Shown: positions 1-12,001, counted from the first letter of the stretch. The stretch is DNA of 64,000 bases from Valencia hispanica (GCA_963556495.2 OY747704.1:36341501-36405500), one strand, 5' to 3'. The notes: generated by a model not told the origin, from the letters alone. Made by a program: numbers and translations.

Positions 1-1
1 G

Positions 2-454
2 ATGTTTAGTTACTTCCCTGCTGCCTTTAGTGATAATGGTAACTGTAATAAATGTAACATATTTGTAGCTTTGGAGGCGAGGGTGTCAGAATTAGAGGCC
101 CTGCTCCGTGCTGTTGAAAAACCAGCAGATAGCCGATGCCCATTAGCCAGGCAGAGCCAACAAGGACAGAACCCCCTAGCCGTCCTCCCAACAGAACTCG
201 CCCAGCTGGGACCTCAGGCCGGCTGGGTGACGGTACGTAGTAAGCGTGGTTCCAGAACCCAGCCCACGGGCCACCAACAACCTGTCCGCGTTCCTAACAG
301 ATTTTCACCGCTCAGCGACACACCTGAGAAGATGTCCCTGATAATTGGCAGCTCCATAGTCAGAAATATGGCATTAGAGACCATTTACCACAGTCAAATG
401 CTTGCCAGGGGCCAAAACAGGCAACGTCAAATCCTACCTGAAACTGCTTGCTAA
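2..454 (+). pseudogene. LINE ORF1 fragment with N-terminal part of an SGNH-esterase domain
   Basis: The 150-residue reading frame has a short coiled-coil-like stretch (LEARVSELEALLRAVE), a WVTVRSK segment, and the start of an esterase block (SLIIGSSIVRNM). In functional relatives this block reads GDS, with the Ser nucleophile; here Asp is replaced by Ser. The domain continues in other frames: IHAGGNDTR near 480-510 corresponds to the GxND block, and RDDIHPTLDGAALL near 700-750 to the terminal DxxH block. ORF1 proteins of this type bind RNA and lipid in the L2/CR1 group. The gene is broken by frameshifts after residue 150. Confidence 0.7.
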
Positions 455-954
455 GGATAAGCGTAAACAGTAAGATTGTTATTCACGCTGGCGGTAATGA
501 CACCAGGTTACGCCAATTGGAGGTCACCAAAATGAGTGTTTGCTTCGGTGTGTAAGTTTGCCAAAACAATATCCAACTCAGTAATCTTTTCTGGTCCCAT
601 GTTTAGCCGCATGCTATCATTCCACCAATGGGTGTCCTGCAAACTATGTGGGCTACATTAATAACTGGTGAACATTTTGGGGAAAACCTGGTCTGATCCA
701 GAGAGATGACATCCATCCCACTTTGGATGGAGCAGCTCTTCTTTCTAGGAGTTTGGCCAAATGTGTTAGTCCTCCAAAACACTGACAACCCAGGGTCCAG
801 ACCAGGAAGCAGAGTTGTAGTTTAACCCACCTGTCTGCAGCTTCTGTACTGTCACCCACCCTTTACCCCATAGAGACAGTGTCTTGCCCATGGCCAAAAT
901 CAAATGGATTAAATGTTAACCTAACGAGCATATCATGAAAATCTCATAAGGATT

Positions 955-2110
955 AATATGACTTTGATTAAACAGAAAAAAACAACTATTAGATATGGTT
1001 TATTCAACATAAGATCTCTCTCCTCGAAGATTTTGTGAGTAAATGACTTGATTTGGGATAGTCAAATCAATTTGTTTTGTCTCACAGAAACCTGGCTTCA
1101 GCAGCAGGATTATGTCAGTATAAATGAGTCCTTAAAATTATTTAAATTTTCACATTCCTAGAAGTATTGCGCGAGGAGGAGGAGTTGCAACCATTTTTCA
1201 TTCTGATTTACAAATTTACCCCAGACCAAATAATAGTTACAGTTCTTTTGAACAGATGCAAAGCATTAAGACCAAATTTTGTATTGTCCACCAGGCCCTT
1301 ACTTTCAATTCTTAGATCAGATCTCACATTTTTTATCTGAATTAGTATTAAATACTGATAAGGTCATTATAGTGGGGGATTTCAATATTCATGTGGATAC
1401 TGAAAGTGATAGCCTAAATGTAGCCTTCAATGCTATCTTACCCCTCCTTTCCACCGGACGCGTAAGCAGCACGTTTCACTTGTGTATTCTGCTGCTTGGC
1501 CCTTTCCACCGGGTGCGTATGAGGCGCATAGCACCAGGGAAGCAGCTGTCACCGAGAGAGCACAAAATCACGCGTGGTTTCGTCAGTAAACACAACAACC
1601 ATAGACATATATAAACGGCCACACAGGTAGTGACATTTTTTTAAGTAAAGCAACCGCAAAGCAGCACGTTTCTTTTATTTTGAAAATTTCCGGTGCCGAG
1701 CCGTGTATTTCCTGTCTCCCCTATCCAAAATGTAGAAATTTACGTGTTTCAGAGGCGTGCTGCTTAGAAAATAGGACTGCCGCGTATATTTAGAAAAGTG
1801 CTGCGACATGTCTCTCCTCAGACGCGGCAGACTCATGCTGCTTTCGCCTCTGGTGGAAAGGGTTCTATTGACTACAGTGGTGGCTATCAGCTGCGTATGA
1901 CGTGCTGCTCCTGTAACGTGCTGCTTACACGTCCGGTGGAAAGGAGGGGTTAGACTCAATTGGCTTTACTCAAAAAGTACAGGGTCCCACCCACTTGGGT
2001 CAACACACTTTGGACGTTATACTGACATATGGCATTGAGTGTGAGAAAATAACAGTCCTCCCACATAACCTGGTTCTGTCTGACCATTTTTTGATAACTT
2101 TCGAATTTAC
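955..2110 (+). pseudogene. LINE ORF2 apurinic-type endonuclease domain, split by a MITE
   Basis: Short translated pieces match the APE-like endonuclease of the intact LINE at 24974: an NIRSL start near 1003, LTETWL near 1080, VGDFNIHVD near 1370-1400, then, after the inserted MITE, TLDVILTYG near 2010-2035 and LSDHFL near 2070-2090. The E, D/N and D/H catalytic positions can still be recognised, but several stops and frameshifts occur between 1130 and 1280. Reading continues on the far side of 1441-1949 without loss of homologous codons, which supports clean insertion of the MITE. Confidence 0.7.
1441..1949. mobile_element. Non-autonomous DNA transposon (MITE), PIF/Harbinger-like, inserted in LINE copy 1
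   Basis: The two ends form a near-perfect inverted repeat of about 33 bp, starting CCCCTCCTTTCCACCGGACG, with one mismatch seen. It is flanked by TTA at 1438-1440 and again at 1950-1952, the 3-bp target duplication typical of PIF/Harbinger. A second, subterminal inverted pair occurs inside (CCCTTTCCACC near 1500 and GGTGGAAAGGG near 1851). No transposase is encoded. Assignment to Harbinger rests on the TTA duplication alone. Confidence 0.75.
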
Positions 2111-2473
2111 TTTAACTGTTCATCTTAAATCTGAAAGAAATGTTGATTATAGTAGAGCTTTATCAGACAAGGCTGTTTTAAAGCATCTGTTCCATTCTTA
2201 CTTTCCTCTGTGTCTCAGAGTAACACAGTGCAGGGCAACAATTCCATCTCTAACCCTTCAGTGATGGTCTGGTTCATAGCATAACTTCCTCATTGCACTT
2301 GGCATTAGATAGTGTTGGCCCCCTTAAAAAGAAAGTAATTAGCCATGTAAGGTTGACTGACTCCCTGGTTTAATGCAGAGCTGCATAGTTTAAAGCAGAA
2401 TACTAGGAAAGTGGAGAGAAACTAGCGCTCTACACACCTAGAGGATTCCTATTTTACCTGAAAGAATATCCTG

Positions 2474-3370
2474 TTGCTGTATAAAAAGGCGCTTCGACAA
2501 GCTAACATGCAAACAGCATATTTTTCATCATTAATAGAGGCAAATAAGAACAATCCTAGGTTTCTTTTTGGTACAGTTGCCAAACTTAAAGTCATAGCTC
2601 TGTTGAGCCAACTATTTCCCCAACTCTTAGTAGTGATTACTTTATGGAATTCTTCATAAATAAAATTAATTCTATTAAAAATAAAATCATTGGCATCCTC
2701 CTAAACATGATTACTTCTCTCTCAGTGAGTGAGGTAGCATCGGAAGGAATTGAGTCTAATTTGTATTTGGACTGTTTTGATTCAGTCGAGCTTTCAGAAT
2801 TATCAAAAATATTAGCCTCATCTAAACTTTCAACTTGTATGTTGGACCCAATCTCAACCAAATTATTTAGGCAAGTGTTCCCTTTGGTTTCTGCTACCAT
2901 ATTTTAGTTTATCCCTAGTAGATGGAGAAGTACTACAGGAGAAGACATAAAAGACATAAAAAGACATAAGACATAAAAACCTGGATGACTCTAAACCTTT
3001 TTCTCTTAAGTTCTGACAAGACAGAAGTTGCTGTTTTTGAACCAGAAGCTCTAAAAAATGATTGCTTAGTCAATCACTTCATCTGGATGGTATTTAATTG
3101 CCCTCCAGTAATAACGTAAAAACCTTGGCGTTATTTTTGATCAAGACATGACATTCAAATTCCATATTAAACAAGTTTATAGGATTTCCTTCTTTCACCT
3201 TCTTTCACCTTTCCTATGATTTCTAAAAGTAGAGTGGGAGGCAGATCTTTTAGTTATCAGGCTCCTCTCTTGTGGAACCAGCTCCCAATTTTAGTCTGTG
3301 AGGCAGATTCTCTGTCTACTTTTAAGGCCAGGCTTAAAACTTTCCTTTTTGATAAAGCTAATAGATAGAG
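2474..3370 (+). pseudogene. LINE ORF2 remnant: pre-RT linker and C-terminus, RT core deleted
   Basis: The frame at 2474 reads [20 protein letters not shown], matching the linker before RT in the intact LINE (AYFAKIISDNKNNPKILFST). The frame at 2644-2907 ends in a CMLDPISTKLF segment that matches CVLDPIPTSFF. From about 2980 the text corresponds to the region after the RT core (DIKSWM/NQDKTE-like), and 3230-3360 encodes the terminal SYQAPLLWNQLP and KARLKTFLFD segment. The catalytic YADD segment is absent. Confidence 0.7.
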
Positions 3371-3610
3371 TGACTTTGGTCATCCTGAGCTATCTCTGTA
3401 GTTATGCTGATATTGGCTTAGACTGCTGGAGGACAGACCGGCACACTTTTCTTCACTCTACTACTTTCGTCTTCTACTAGTCTCCAGTTGCATTATTTGC
3501 TGTTATTTCAATTGTTATTTTTTATTTTTTTAACAATGTTTTTCTCTCCATAGAAGCTACACCTGGTCTGGTATCCTGCTTCGCTGCAATGCCCTGTTGA
3601 ACATGTGCAG

Positions 3611-6600
3611 CTTCTGGTGCAAAATTTCTTTGTATCATGTCAATATTGCAATGAAATATCTGTGGTACTCTATAAAAAGTTCACAAACTTGTTAAACCCT
3701 GAAGCACAAAACACTCATATCTCTTTTACACTTAAATCAATATATTTTACATTTACCTGGTCTGACACAGTTAACATGATGAGGACTTCATCAAAGTGAC
3801 TAACTTTGACCTGGGGGTGTGTAGTTAATTACTGTTGAAGCTTATTGTCAGCAAAAAAGTTTTACTTCACATTGCATAAAAAAGTTAGCAGTATTTTTCT
3901 GAGTTTAAGAAAAATTGCTGAATATGCTTGTAGATACCGAGACTACACTTTATTGTGACACTTCAACATGGACACATCAGCCCACAAAAATGAGCTTACA
4001 CACAGCTCGTCTCCCACACAGCTGACTCCTACAGTGTGTACTCTCGGGCCAAGGGAACAAGGGAGCAGAAACTGGTGACATAAACCCCCAACAGCAGGTG
4101 CTGAATAATGTAGTTGAGACACGACACGCACACATACCTGCCTACACCTGTTTTTTTGGGGTCTAGGGGGCAAAAAGCTGGCATAAGGCCCACTGTGCCT
4201 GTCAGAACCAATCAGAGCATTTGGCTGAGGGCTGGCATTTATAGCTGATTTGTCAGGATCGGCGGGCCCATGGGGCTTGCCCAGTAATAAGCTTCCACCT
4301 GTGGTGATGGATCACCTATGACACAGCTGGCCACACAGGGAGAGACAAGGCCACTGGCATGCTTTGAGACAAGACAAGAGCAGACACAGAAAGGACTAAA
4401 GGGGAAAAAAGAGCAAAGGAGAATAGGAGGAGTTAGGGGACAGGCAAAATTTCCCACATTTTTCTGTATAGCACACAATTCAGTAAGTGTTGAAAGCTAA
4501 TTTGAATGATTTAAGAAGGCCAGATACATTAAAGTTAATTATTAAATGTTCTGCTCTGGATTCTGGTTTTGCTGGTCAATACCTGCAAACTCCTACATCG
4601 TCCACCACATCTGCCACACTTTGGCTTTGTTGATCTGTTCTTGCATATCCACTTGTACCTGTCTTTGTTACCAGCAGCATCAGTGTTTGTCTATGTGTCC
4701 ATTGTATATATTCAACCCCTAGCTGATCAAGGACATCCTGACCCTGGTTCTCCTGGATTCGTCTTTGTTTTAAAGGGAATTGTTCTTTTGGCAGTCACCT
4801 GGTGCTTGCTTAGAACTGGAAGATTACAAAGGGAATGTTCTATTCAATCCTCAGATTTCCTTAGACAGAACACTTTTGACTTTTTTGGAAAAGAATTTCA
4901 GGTGATCTAAGTTTCTACTCTTTGGTTGGAAGGTAAACCTGACTGTGGCTAAAATGAATTTAACTGTATGGATTGTTCCTGTTTCTGTAAAGTTCCCTGA
5001 GATTATTTTTGCTCCTAATTTGGCCTAAAAGTGAACTGAATTAAATTCTATGTTGTCTCACTTGAATATGTGAGAGTGCAAGCCCACAAAGGTAATGAGG
5101 AAGGATCGTTTTTTTTTAAATCTGTAGCAGTCTCTGAGGTGCACTGAAAGTTAAATATCACATACTGTGGCTATTAGCCTCTTCAGAGACTATACGACAG
5201 GGTTGTGTGGGGATCTTTGATATCGTTTCAGAGCAAGTCAGGAAGGAAGACTGAGAAATAGTAATTGTGTCAGATGCTGTGAGCAAGGTGGATGGTAGAA
5301 TTGGTGTATCGTTCAATTTTATAAAAGGTCAAATTTAACAGATGTCCATCAGTGAAAAGTGTGAAGCTATGAATGTGATTTACTTTACCCCATGTCTGTA
5401 TTCTGTTTGCCAAACTGATAAGAGCATCAGATGCTCTAAGTCTGAATCTTGACTCACTACAAGGAGTGCAGATGGGAAATTCTCTGCAAAAAACTAAACC
5501 CAAAAACAAAACTCACTTCTGTTTGATGGAGGGCCACCATTTCCTCTCATGTGAACTTGTCCCCTAAATTCACTTACTGGATAAGACCTTGTATGGCAGT
5601 CTGAGAAAGAGCCTGTTTTTGTTACCCCTGTCCTTTGAATGTCAGTGTACTGTCAGATTTCATGACCCAAGGCCAAGAAATAGCAAGATCAGGAAGGCTG
5701 TCACTTTACTGTAGTAGATTTATTTTGTCACTCACATATGGTAAGCATAAGATAAGCTATTTTGAAAGGACATGAGTAAACACAGACATGCCATCCTTTT
5801 CAAAGAATCATCCACACACTTGACGAAAGCCATGCACAAACACTACTATTCAGTGCCTTAACTTAGGTCAGTGACTTGTCAGACCCTCTGTGTCTTATTT
5901 TAAGTAGCAGTCATCAATTATAGATGTATTGAGGGGAATAATTGATGGGACATACAGCTTCCTCTAATGTTGCCTAGCTTGACAGATGAAGGAAAAAAAT
6001 GAACCCTGGTGAAATTGTCCTTCACCTGCCCACACTCACTCACACACACCCTCACTTACATTGATGGATAGACAGACAGCTGGAACTTGGTGAATGGATC
6101 TTTTTCACTACTTATACAGCACTCATTCACATCATCTAGACCAATATTATCAGGCTGTCATCAATCTTGACGTTTCCATCATTTTTATCGTTACATGGTG
6201 TGCCATGTGTCTTGACCTAAAGATAGCTACAGACTCGCTTCTCTTGAGTTTAATTTTAGAGCTGTCTAAGTGGCATATTGTTCTTGCTAGACAACTTTTG
6301 CTTTAAAATTTTTTGATTGTGTACAAAATTGCAGTTGTAACTGTACAGGAAGATTCAGTCCTACTGTTGCCATCTAAATTGATTTAGAACCTAAATACTT
6401 CTTTGGCAGGAAAAAAATAAAATAAACTTTCAAATAAAAATAAAGTTTAAACAGTAGACTGAGGGTGTTAAAGACAGACAGGAATGAAAACCTTTCCTGG
6501 GGAGGATCAGTAGGCCAGTAGCTTTAAAAAACTGAGCATATATTAAAGATAGCTATTGTTTAATGATACAAGAGTAAGTCAATACAAACTTTAGAGACAA

Positions 6601-7917
6601 ATGGAAGACACTTCTGAAACCTATAGGACACAGTTAGAAGATAAGGGATATTCTAAGAATGATTAGAACACAGGATTATTAAAAAATTAAAAATGGAATT
6701 TAACACAAAATTAATTCCAAACCCCATAATTATTAGTTGTTTATTAAACAGTATGTTAAACTTTAAATAGAAAGAAAAAATCACTAAAACGATTGATAAA
6801 CCATCAGCAACCCTGCATCATAATGATAATGTATTTTGACACATTAACTCTTGTAAACTCTTTCAGGTCAAAGGCATTCTATTTATCAAGATTTTAGGGG
6901 AAAAAACTAACTTTTCTTAAACTCTTGTGTTGCACTTTATTTTAGAGGCAGCAAAAAGTAAATACTATTTAGGGAGTTTTGAGCTGTTTTGGTTTGTACA
7001 TGGTTCGTGTACAAAATAATGAGCAGCATCTAATTAGTTTTTATAAAACCTTAGGGGAACCTGTACCCTATTCATGACCCAGCACCAAATAGGACTCTGT
7101 GTTTTCCTGTTAATATGTTTAGGCATACTTTCAGACCTTTAAAACTGTTTCCTCAGCAAAAAAGATTTTGCTCTTGCCTTCAGAGATGTTGCTATCATTT
7201 TATGTCTTGCGACATCTACTAGCCCCTGCAAGGCTATTTCAAAACTGTGAATAGGGTACAGAAAGGTCCAAGGGAATGCAAGACAGGAGCAGGGTGAATG
7301 CAGTCATGTATATTTGCTCCGTGCATATTTGTTGTGCTTTTCTGTCCTTTAGCACCCCCTAAAGCACTTATTGAAATATTATGGAACATGTGACACATCA
7401 AAAGAGATAATGTTTTACTGTTTCCTTAGAAAAGAAACTAATTTTGACTACCCCTTCAGCAGTAGTTTCACACAAATATATATACAGTACTCTCTTCTTT
7501 TGTTTGCTTGTCAGTTTGATATTGAATTTAATATCAAATGTTGCACTGCTTGAAGAGATGTTTGGAGTGTTTTCTTGTTTTATTTAAAGTATATTAGTTT
7601 TGTGTACATTTTGACAATTGTTCATGTGTGCGTTGTGGTGGAGATATTGTTTACATGTGATTGTTCAAATTTAAAGCTTTCTGTTTGGAACGGTCCTCCC
7701 ATCTGAGAAGCAAAGAGATGTACATCTTAATTGTGCTATTTTGTGGTACATGAGGTGTGAACAGTACTTTCATATCTTTATCACTTTTGCTTGAGGAGTA
7801 TTTAGGACTGAGTATGTTCAAGTTAATTTGATTATAAATAATAGAATTTCTTAGTTCACTTGCGAATTATGTAGTGCATAGTGAATTTGTGTCTTATGTA
7901 GGCAACAGGTGCAAGGA
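3611..7917. other. Mostly unique AT-rich DNA, no gene recognised
   Basis: No conserved protein domain, RNA gene or clear transposon end was recognised. Short ORFs occur (for example 113 codons at 4569-4910) but have no recognisable motif and no splice or start context that sets them apart. The part around 4000-4480 is somewhat richer in GC. Short CA-rich microsatellite-like stretches lie near 6030-6050. Confidence 0.5.
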
Positions 7918-7919
7918 TG

Positions 7920-7990
7920 TACAGTACCCTCCACAATTATTTGCACCCTTGGTTAAATTTTCTTTAAAGGACTTCAAATAAATGTATCTT
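7920..7990. repeat. Tc1-like terminal inverted repeat fragment
   Basis: The text ACAGTACCCTCCACAATTAT followed by TTGCACCCTTGGTTAAA has the form of a fish Tc1-like terminal repeat (CAGT start after TA, then a phrase ending in a CACCC-type run). No partner end or transposase lies nearby, so it looks like a broken end. The next 700 bases up to the retroviral LTR hold only AT-rich sequence with an (ATA)n run at about 8019-8037. Confidence 0.5.
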
Positions 7991-8693
7991 GTACTGCAGT
8001 AGCATTATTTGAACAAAAAAATAATAATAATAATACATTGAATTTTCTTTTTGTTTTTATCTTTAGATGTGGATATTTTTCTAAAATGTCCAGCATTGGA
8101 TTAGGCTACTACACTGAAAGAGTCATGTATTTTAAGGCTTACCAGCTACTTTACCAAAGGTGTTAGTAATATTGTAGCATTTGACTTTAACATTTTTTTT
8201 ATCTCATATTAAAAGTACAATATTGAGTTTTGTTTGTGAATTTTATTGTCTTTTAAATTAAAAGATAAAAAAATTGGCAAGTGTTTCACTAAAGATTCAC
8301 AAATTACCAGTATAATTTCAGTAAAAAAAAAATATTGCATACATTGTACAACATCTGAAGTTTAAAAGTAAAGTAAAAAGTCGTATTTGTGGCTAGTGTC
8401 ACTTCTTGTCTGTAACTGAGTTGCATCTTTGAAGTAGATTGAAAAAAACATTTAATGTCATAAACAATACAGAATAGACTAAAGTTTGCCAATGAAGATG
8501 TAGGAAACAACAAAGACTGTTTAAAAGATGCAAATCAGGTGGATAAAAACAATTTCAATAGGTATAGTTGTTGGGTTGCATGATGTCAATGGTAAATGTG
8601 TTAATCACTTTTGGTTTATGTTTGTTATCTTGGTTCATATTCTGAAAATCTAGCATTAAAAAAAAAAACAATTTTGGTAGATAATAGATCTGC
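7991..8693. other. AT-rich spacer left of the endogenous retrovirus
   Basis: No gene or element was recognised. The stretch ends in the sequence CCAG (8694-8697), which is one copy of the retroviral target duplication. Confidence 0.5.
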
Positions 8694-8697
8694 CCAG

Positions 8698-9268
8698 TGT
8701 CGGCTTCTTCTCATTGTATGCTCTGGAACTCGCTTTTTTTTACTCAGAGAGGTGGGGGCGCCGAACTCCAAAACCCCAGCGGGAACTGTTTCAAAATAAA
8801 ACCCAGAGCTGAGAGACAGAGAGTAACAATAACACACACAAACAAACAACAGATATCTGTTTTAAAGGACACACCTGCAGATGGAAGCCAGACAAGATCT
8901 GACTCGCTCTCTTACAAGGCTATACCATTTTTATTTCCAAAAGAACAAAGAACATATCACATGACTCCTCTCTCCTCCTTCTACATCTTGACAGGTCATT
9001 TATTTTCTCCAGGTCTCCTGACCGTACCATGAACTGGGTTATAACATGAATTAGAGTTATAGCTGATCCTCCCTGCTTTCAATTCATATCTTTACTCAAG
9101 AGTTTGTTTACTTAAAACCTTCAACCCTATAAAATACTGGTAACAGAGTCATGTTTTACTACCCTGAATAATATAAACAGGCCTATTACTTCTAAAGCTT
9201 AAAAAAGATATAATTAAAACATATGTACTGCATAATAAAAAATAGCCTCAAAAAAGTAGAATACAACA
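8698..9268 (-). repeat. 3' LTR of the endogenous retrovirus
   Basis: This 571-bp repeat matches 17311-17881 with two substitutions seen by eye: one in the ACACACAAA/ACACAAAAA stretch near 8838 and one in CTTCTACATC/CTTTTACATC near 8980. It starts TGTTG and ends GACA on the minus strand. A possible AATAAA polyadenylation signal in element orientation is at 8930-8935, and a TATA-like TTTTATAGGG lies on the minus strand near 9127-9136. The polypurine tract lies just outside, at about 9269-9280. Confidence 0.93.
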
Positions 9269-9290
9269 AATCCCTCTTTCAATCAATTTT

Positions 9291-9602
9291 TTAAATAGAT
9301 TGACCACTCCTCTGTACTTCCCCTTCAGGCTCCATGTGAGGGAGCAACAGATATTGACCTTGCACATTATCACCAACAGCTTTTTCAATACACTTTGTGA
9401 GCAAAGAACGTATACAAGGAATACAACAACATCCACATAACACCATAGTTGACACAAATACTGCTAAAGAAACCATTATAGACATTGCCAGAGTCTTCCA
9501 TTTACCAAACATATTATTTAACAAATTGTCCCTCTTTCTAACATGATTATTTAAAGTGAGAAGAGTCTGGTTTTTTTTTTCTTTATCTTTACCTTTAAGC
9601 AA
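9291..9602 (-). pseudogene. Retroviral Env, C-terminal end of the transmembrane subunit
   Basis: The 103-codon frame has a polar, helix-prone front (NNHVRKRDNLLNNMFGKW), one hydrophobic membrane span (TLAMSIMVSLAVFVSTMVL) and a Cys-rich juxtamembrane end (CGCCCIPCIR) that is a likely palmitoylation site, then a tail of about 40 residues. This matches the membrane anchor and cytoplasmic tail of retroviral Env, and the position just before the purine tract and 3' LTR fits. Signal peptide, surface subunit and fusion peptide are absent, so no functional Env can be made. It ends only about 10 bases before the purine tract. Confidence 0.7.
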
Positions 9603-10615
9603 TATATTTTTTTCTAATTTATCATTATTGTTTTTTATGTTTTAACCTAATTCTCAATATTCTTTTAGTAAAAGCAAACTCTATCAATTGTCACCAACCC
9701 TAAAAACATCCTACAAAAACCACATCATAATGAAAAAAGGATAAGTAAAACAAAAATTAGTAGTCAGTTAACCTGATTATACTTTAAACACTCCTTAAAA
9801 TATTTTATCTTATTACTAAAAAAGTTTTATAAAACCGTAAATACTGAATATAAAGAAGAAAATCTTACAAATCGACTACTTAAAAATTCTTTGACACCCT
9901 CTTAGGCAGTGTCTAGCAATCTGCACCTGTAAATAAAAATCGGTTAGACAACCTGTAAAATACAAGAAAAATGATTAGTAAGTGTTCAGTCTTTATTATT
10001 TTGTTCTCTAGTCTTCGCTCTTGTTTATTTATCTGGCAGCAGGTGGCTACCAGAGTGATGAAAAGATTCAGTACAGTGGACTCTTTATTTTTCCCAAAGT
10101 TACTGTCTTTTCTGCAGATCGCCCTCACTGAAATGACAGTTACTTCATTAACTGAACATTTCCCCCAATAAACACAATTGCACAGACAGGCCCCGCCTCC
10201 AATAGCTTCCCCCACCGATTGTGAGGTGGTCAAAACCTGCTGTGAAATGTGTTTGATTTCTTGCGATCTTTTCTCTTCGGTACAATCCCTCTTCGAGAAA
10301 AGCAAGTCCAAATTGCTTATCTCGCCCAATTTTTTTTGCACATATAGATTACACTGGATGATTACAGCAACTTCAACCAATCTTCTGGGTGGGTCAGGCC
10401 CCGCCTCCTGGCTTCGGCAGTCGACACCGCCTAGTCAGAACCGACACCACCCGCTGCAAAGAGATTTTCCCAGGTCAGCAGAGAGCTGCTGCAGCGTGAG
10501 GGACAGGAGAGGGGTCGGAAGGAAGGAGGAGACCAGGCCCTTCAGATGCTGATGATCACTGCGAGGGTCCGGGTCAGGGTGCGGTGACACCTGTGGTTCT
10601 CTGCCAGCTGTAAAT
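9603..10615 (-). other. ERV internal segment between RNase H and env tail, unidentified
   Basis: About 1 kb in which integrase and env surface protein would normally begin. No HHCC zinc-binding motif or DD35E core was found in any minus-strand frame. A 155-codon frame at 9913-10380 has several Cys residues (ACLCNCVYWGKC) but no recognised domain. GC is high at 10380-10560 and very low below 9900, which suggests a composite of deletion remnants. Confidence 0.5.
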
Positions 10616-12001
10616 TTAAAGTTGAATTAGACCGCTCGATGACGCCCTATTTCCCCACGCGTCAACGGTGTCAGCCTTGCTGTGACCCTTACACTTAAGA
10701 ACAGCGAGGTTAGCTGGTAACTGTACAACATCCAAAAGCTCCATAATATCTGCATGATGGTGTACAGGTTTACCAGTAGCAGTAACAGAACCTGCTCTCT
10801 TCCACTGTGGTAATTCATAATGTATAACAGAAAACCCGTAGTTCGAATCAGTGTAAATCGTGACGTCTTTATCTCTTCCCCATTTGCATGCTTCAATAAG
10901 AGCCCTTATCTCAGCACGCTGTGCGCTCTGCTTGCCGTCCAGCTTCCCTGACACGACAGTATGTAGTGAATCTCCATTCTGATCAATAACTGCAAAACCT
11001 GATCTCAACTGGCCCTGTCCATCTCTGAAACAACAACCATCTGTATAGAGCACAAAACCTGTAGGTAAGGGATCGGACCGTAAATCAGGACGTATTTTTT
11101 GAGCAACAGAATTCAGCCTGACACAGTCATGCTGCTCCCCAGAGGTGGTGATTTGTTCAGCCATGTTTATTCCTTCATGCGTAAAAATAATGTTTGGTGC
11201 CTCCAAAACTCTGCTAATCCGCTGCTGACGCAAAGTAGAAAGAGTAAACGTCTCAGAATTAACCAATGCCATGACTCCATGAGATGTCAAAATATTAAGT
11301 GGATAACCCCTGACAATGTGTGAAGTTTTCTCCACTAGGTGTGCAATTCCTGCTGCATGTCTCGTGCAAGGTGGCTGTCTCATTTCAATAGCTTGCAGCT
11401 TTATGCTAAGATACATAAGAATGTATCTCTGACCACCTTTTTTCTGAAACAAAATCCCATTAACCACCCCATCTGTTTCTGATGTGTTAAGAAAAAATGG
11501 ACATGTATAGTCAGGAGTGGCTAAATCAGCTGCTTGTGCTAGAGCCTGTTTCAACTTAATAAATGCCTCCTCAGCTGGTATGTCCCATTCTAATTTAGCA
11601 TGCAGATTTTTCAAACCATGAGCATTTACAAGAGCCCTGAGTGGTGTGGTAAGGTTTGTGTAATTAGGCACATAATGTCTGGAAAAATTTGTCAGTCCCA
11701 GAAATGACAGCATTGATTTAACAGTGAGAGGTTTAGAATGGGCCAAAATAGCATTCTTGTGGGTGTCCGTCAGTCCAGCCCCTTGAGCGGTCACCCTTCG
11801 CCCCAGGAACTGGACTTCCTGCCTGACCAACTGAAGCTTATCGCGGGAGACTTTAAATCCCTCTTTTCCCAAATGTTGCAACACAACTAGAGTCGCTGCT
11901 ATGCACTTTTCAACAGTAGGGGATGCTAAAAGTAAATCGTCCACATATTGGGTCAGTACACAGCCTGGAGGGAGCTGTACAGTGCTTAATGACTGCTTCA
12001 C
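10616..12001 (-). pseudogene. Retroviral RT palm/connection and RNase H, truncated at the end of RNase H
   Basis: The frame begins directly after the 2-base shift at 12001. It carries the YVDD catalytic box of RT (TQYVDDLLLAS), the thumb and connection region, and RNase H with LYTDGCCFRDG, AQRAEIRALIEA and VTIYTDSNYG, giving three of the four acidic residues. It ends GNRASSSGLIQL and then stops; the usual final Asp after GNRxA is not seen, so homologous sequence appears to break off here (about 10640). Gammaretrovirus-like features of the RNase H are the retained basic helix region and the GNR ending. No integrase follows. Confidence 0.87.

Larger units (their letters stand above)
1..3610 (+). 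mobile_element. Decayed L2/CR1-type LINE (copy 1), 5'-truncated by the window edge
   Basis: This is a non-LTR retrotransposon relic read on the plus strand. It shows, in order, an ORF1 piece with esterase motifs (2-770), an endonuclease piece (about 955-2110, with GDFN and SDH motifs), a linker and early RT piece (2474-2907), and the far C-terminus of ORF2 (about 2980-3370). Central RT motifs are missing: the sequence jumps near 2930-2980, where short gacataaaa repeats lie, from the pre-RT linker to the post-RT segment. Many stops and frameshifts are present. A 509-bp MITE interrupts the endonuclease at 1441-1949. The 3' UTR is judged to end near 3610 by loss of LINE-like character; no clean tail or target duplication was found. 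Confidence 0.8.

Noticed and set aside
4569..4910. 113-codon plus-strand ORF with hydrophobic stretches
   Set aside because: No recognisable domain, no supporting splice or promoter context, and composition like the surrounding non-coding DNA.
9913..10380. 155-codon minus-strand ORF inside the ERV as a possible env surface or integrase piece
   Set aside because: It has no HHCC, DDE, CWLC or CX6CC motif and spans a sharp change in base composition; left as unidentified.
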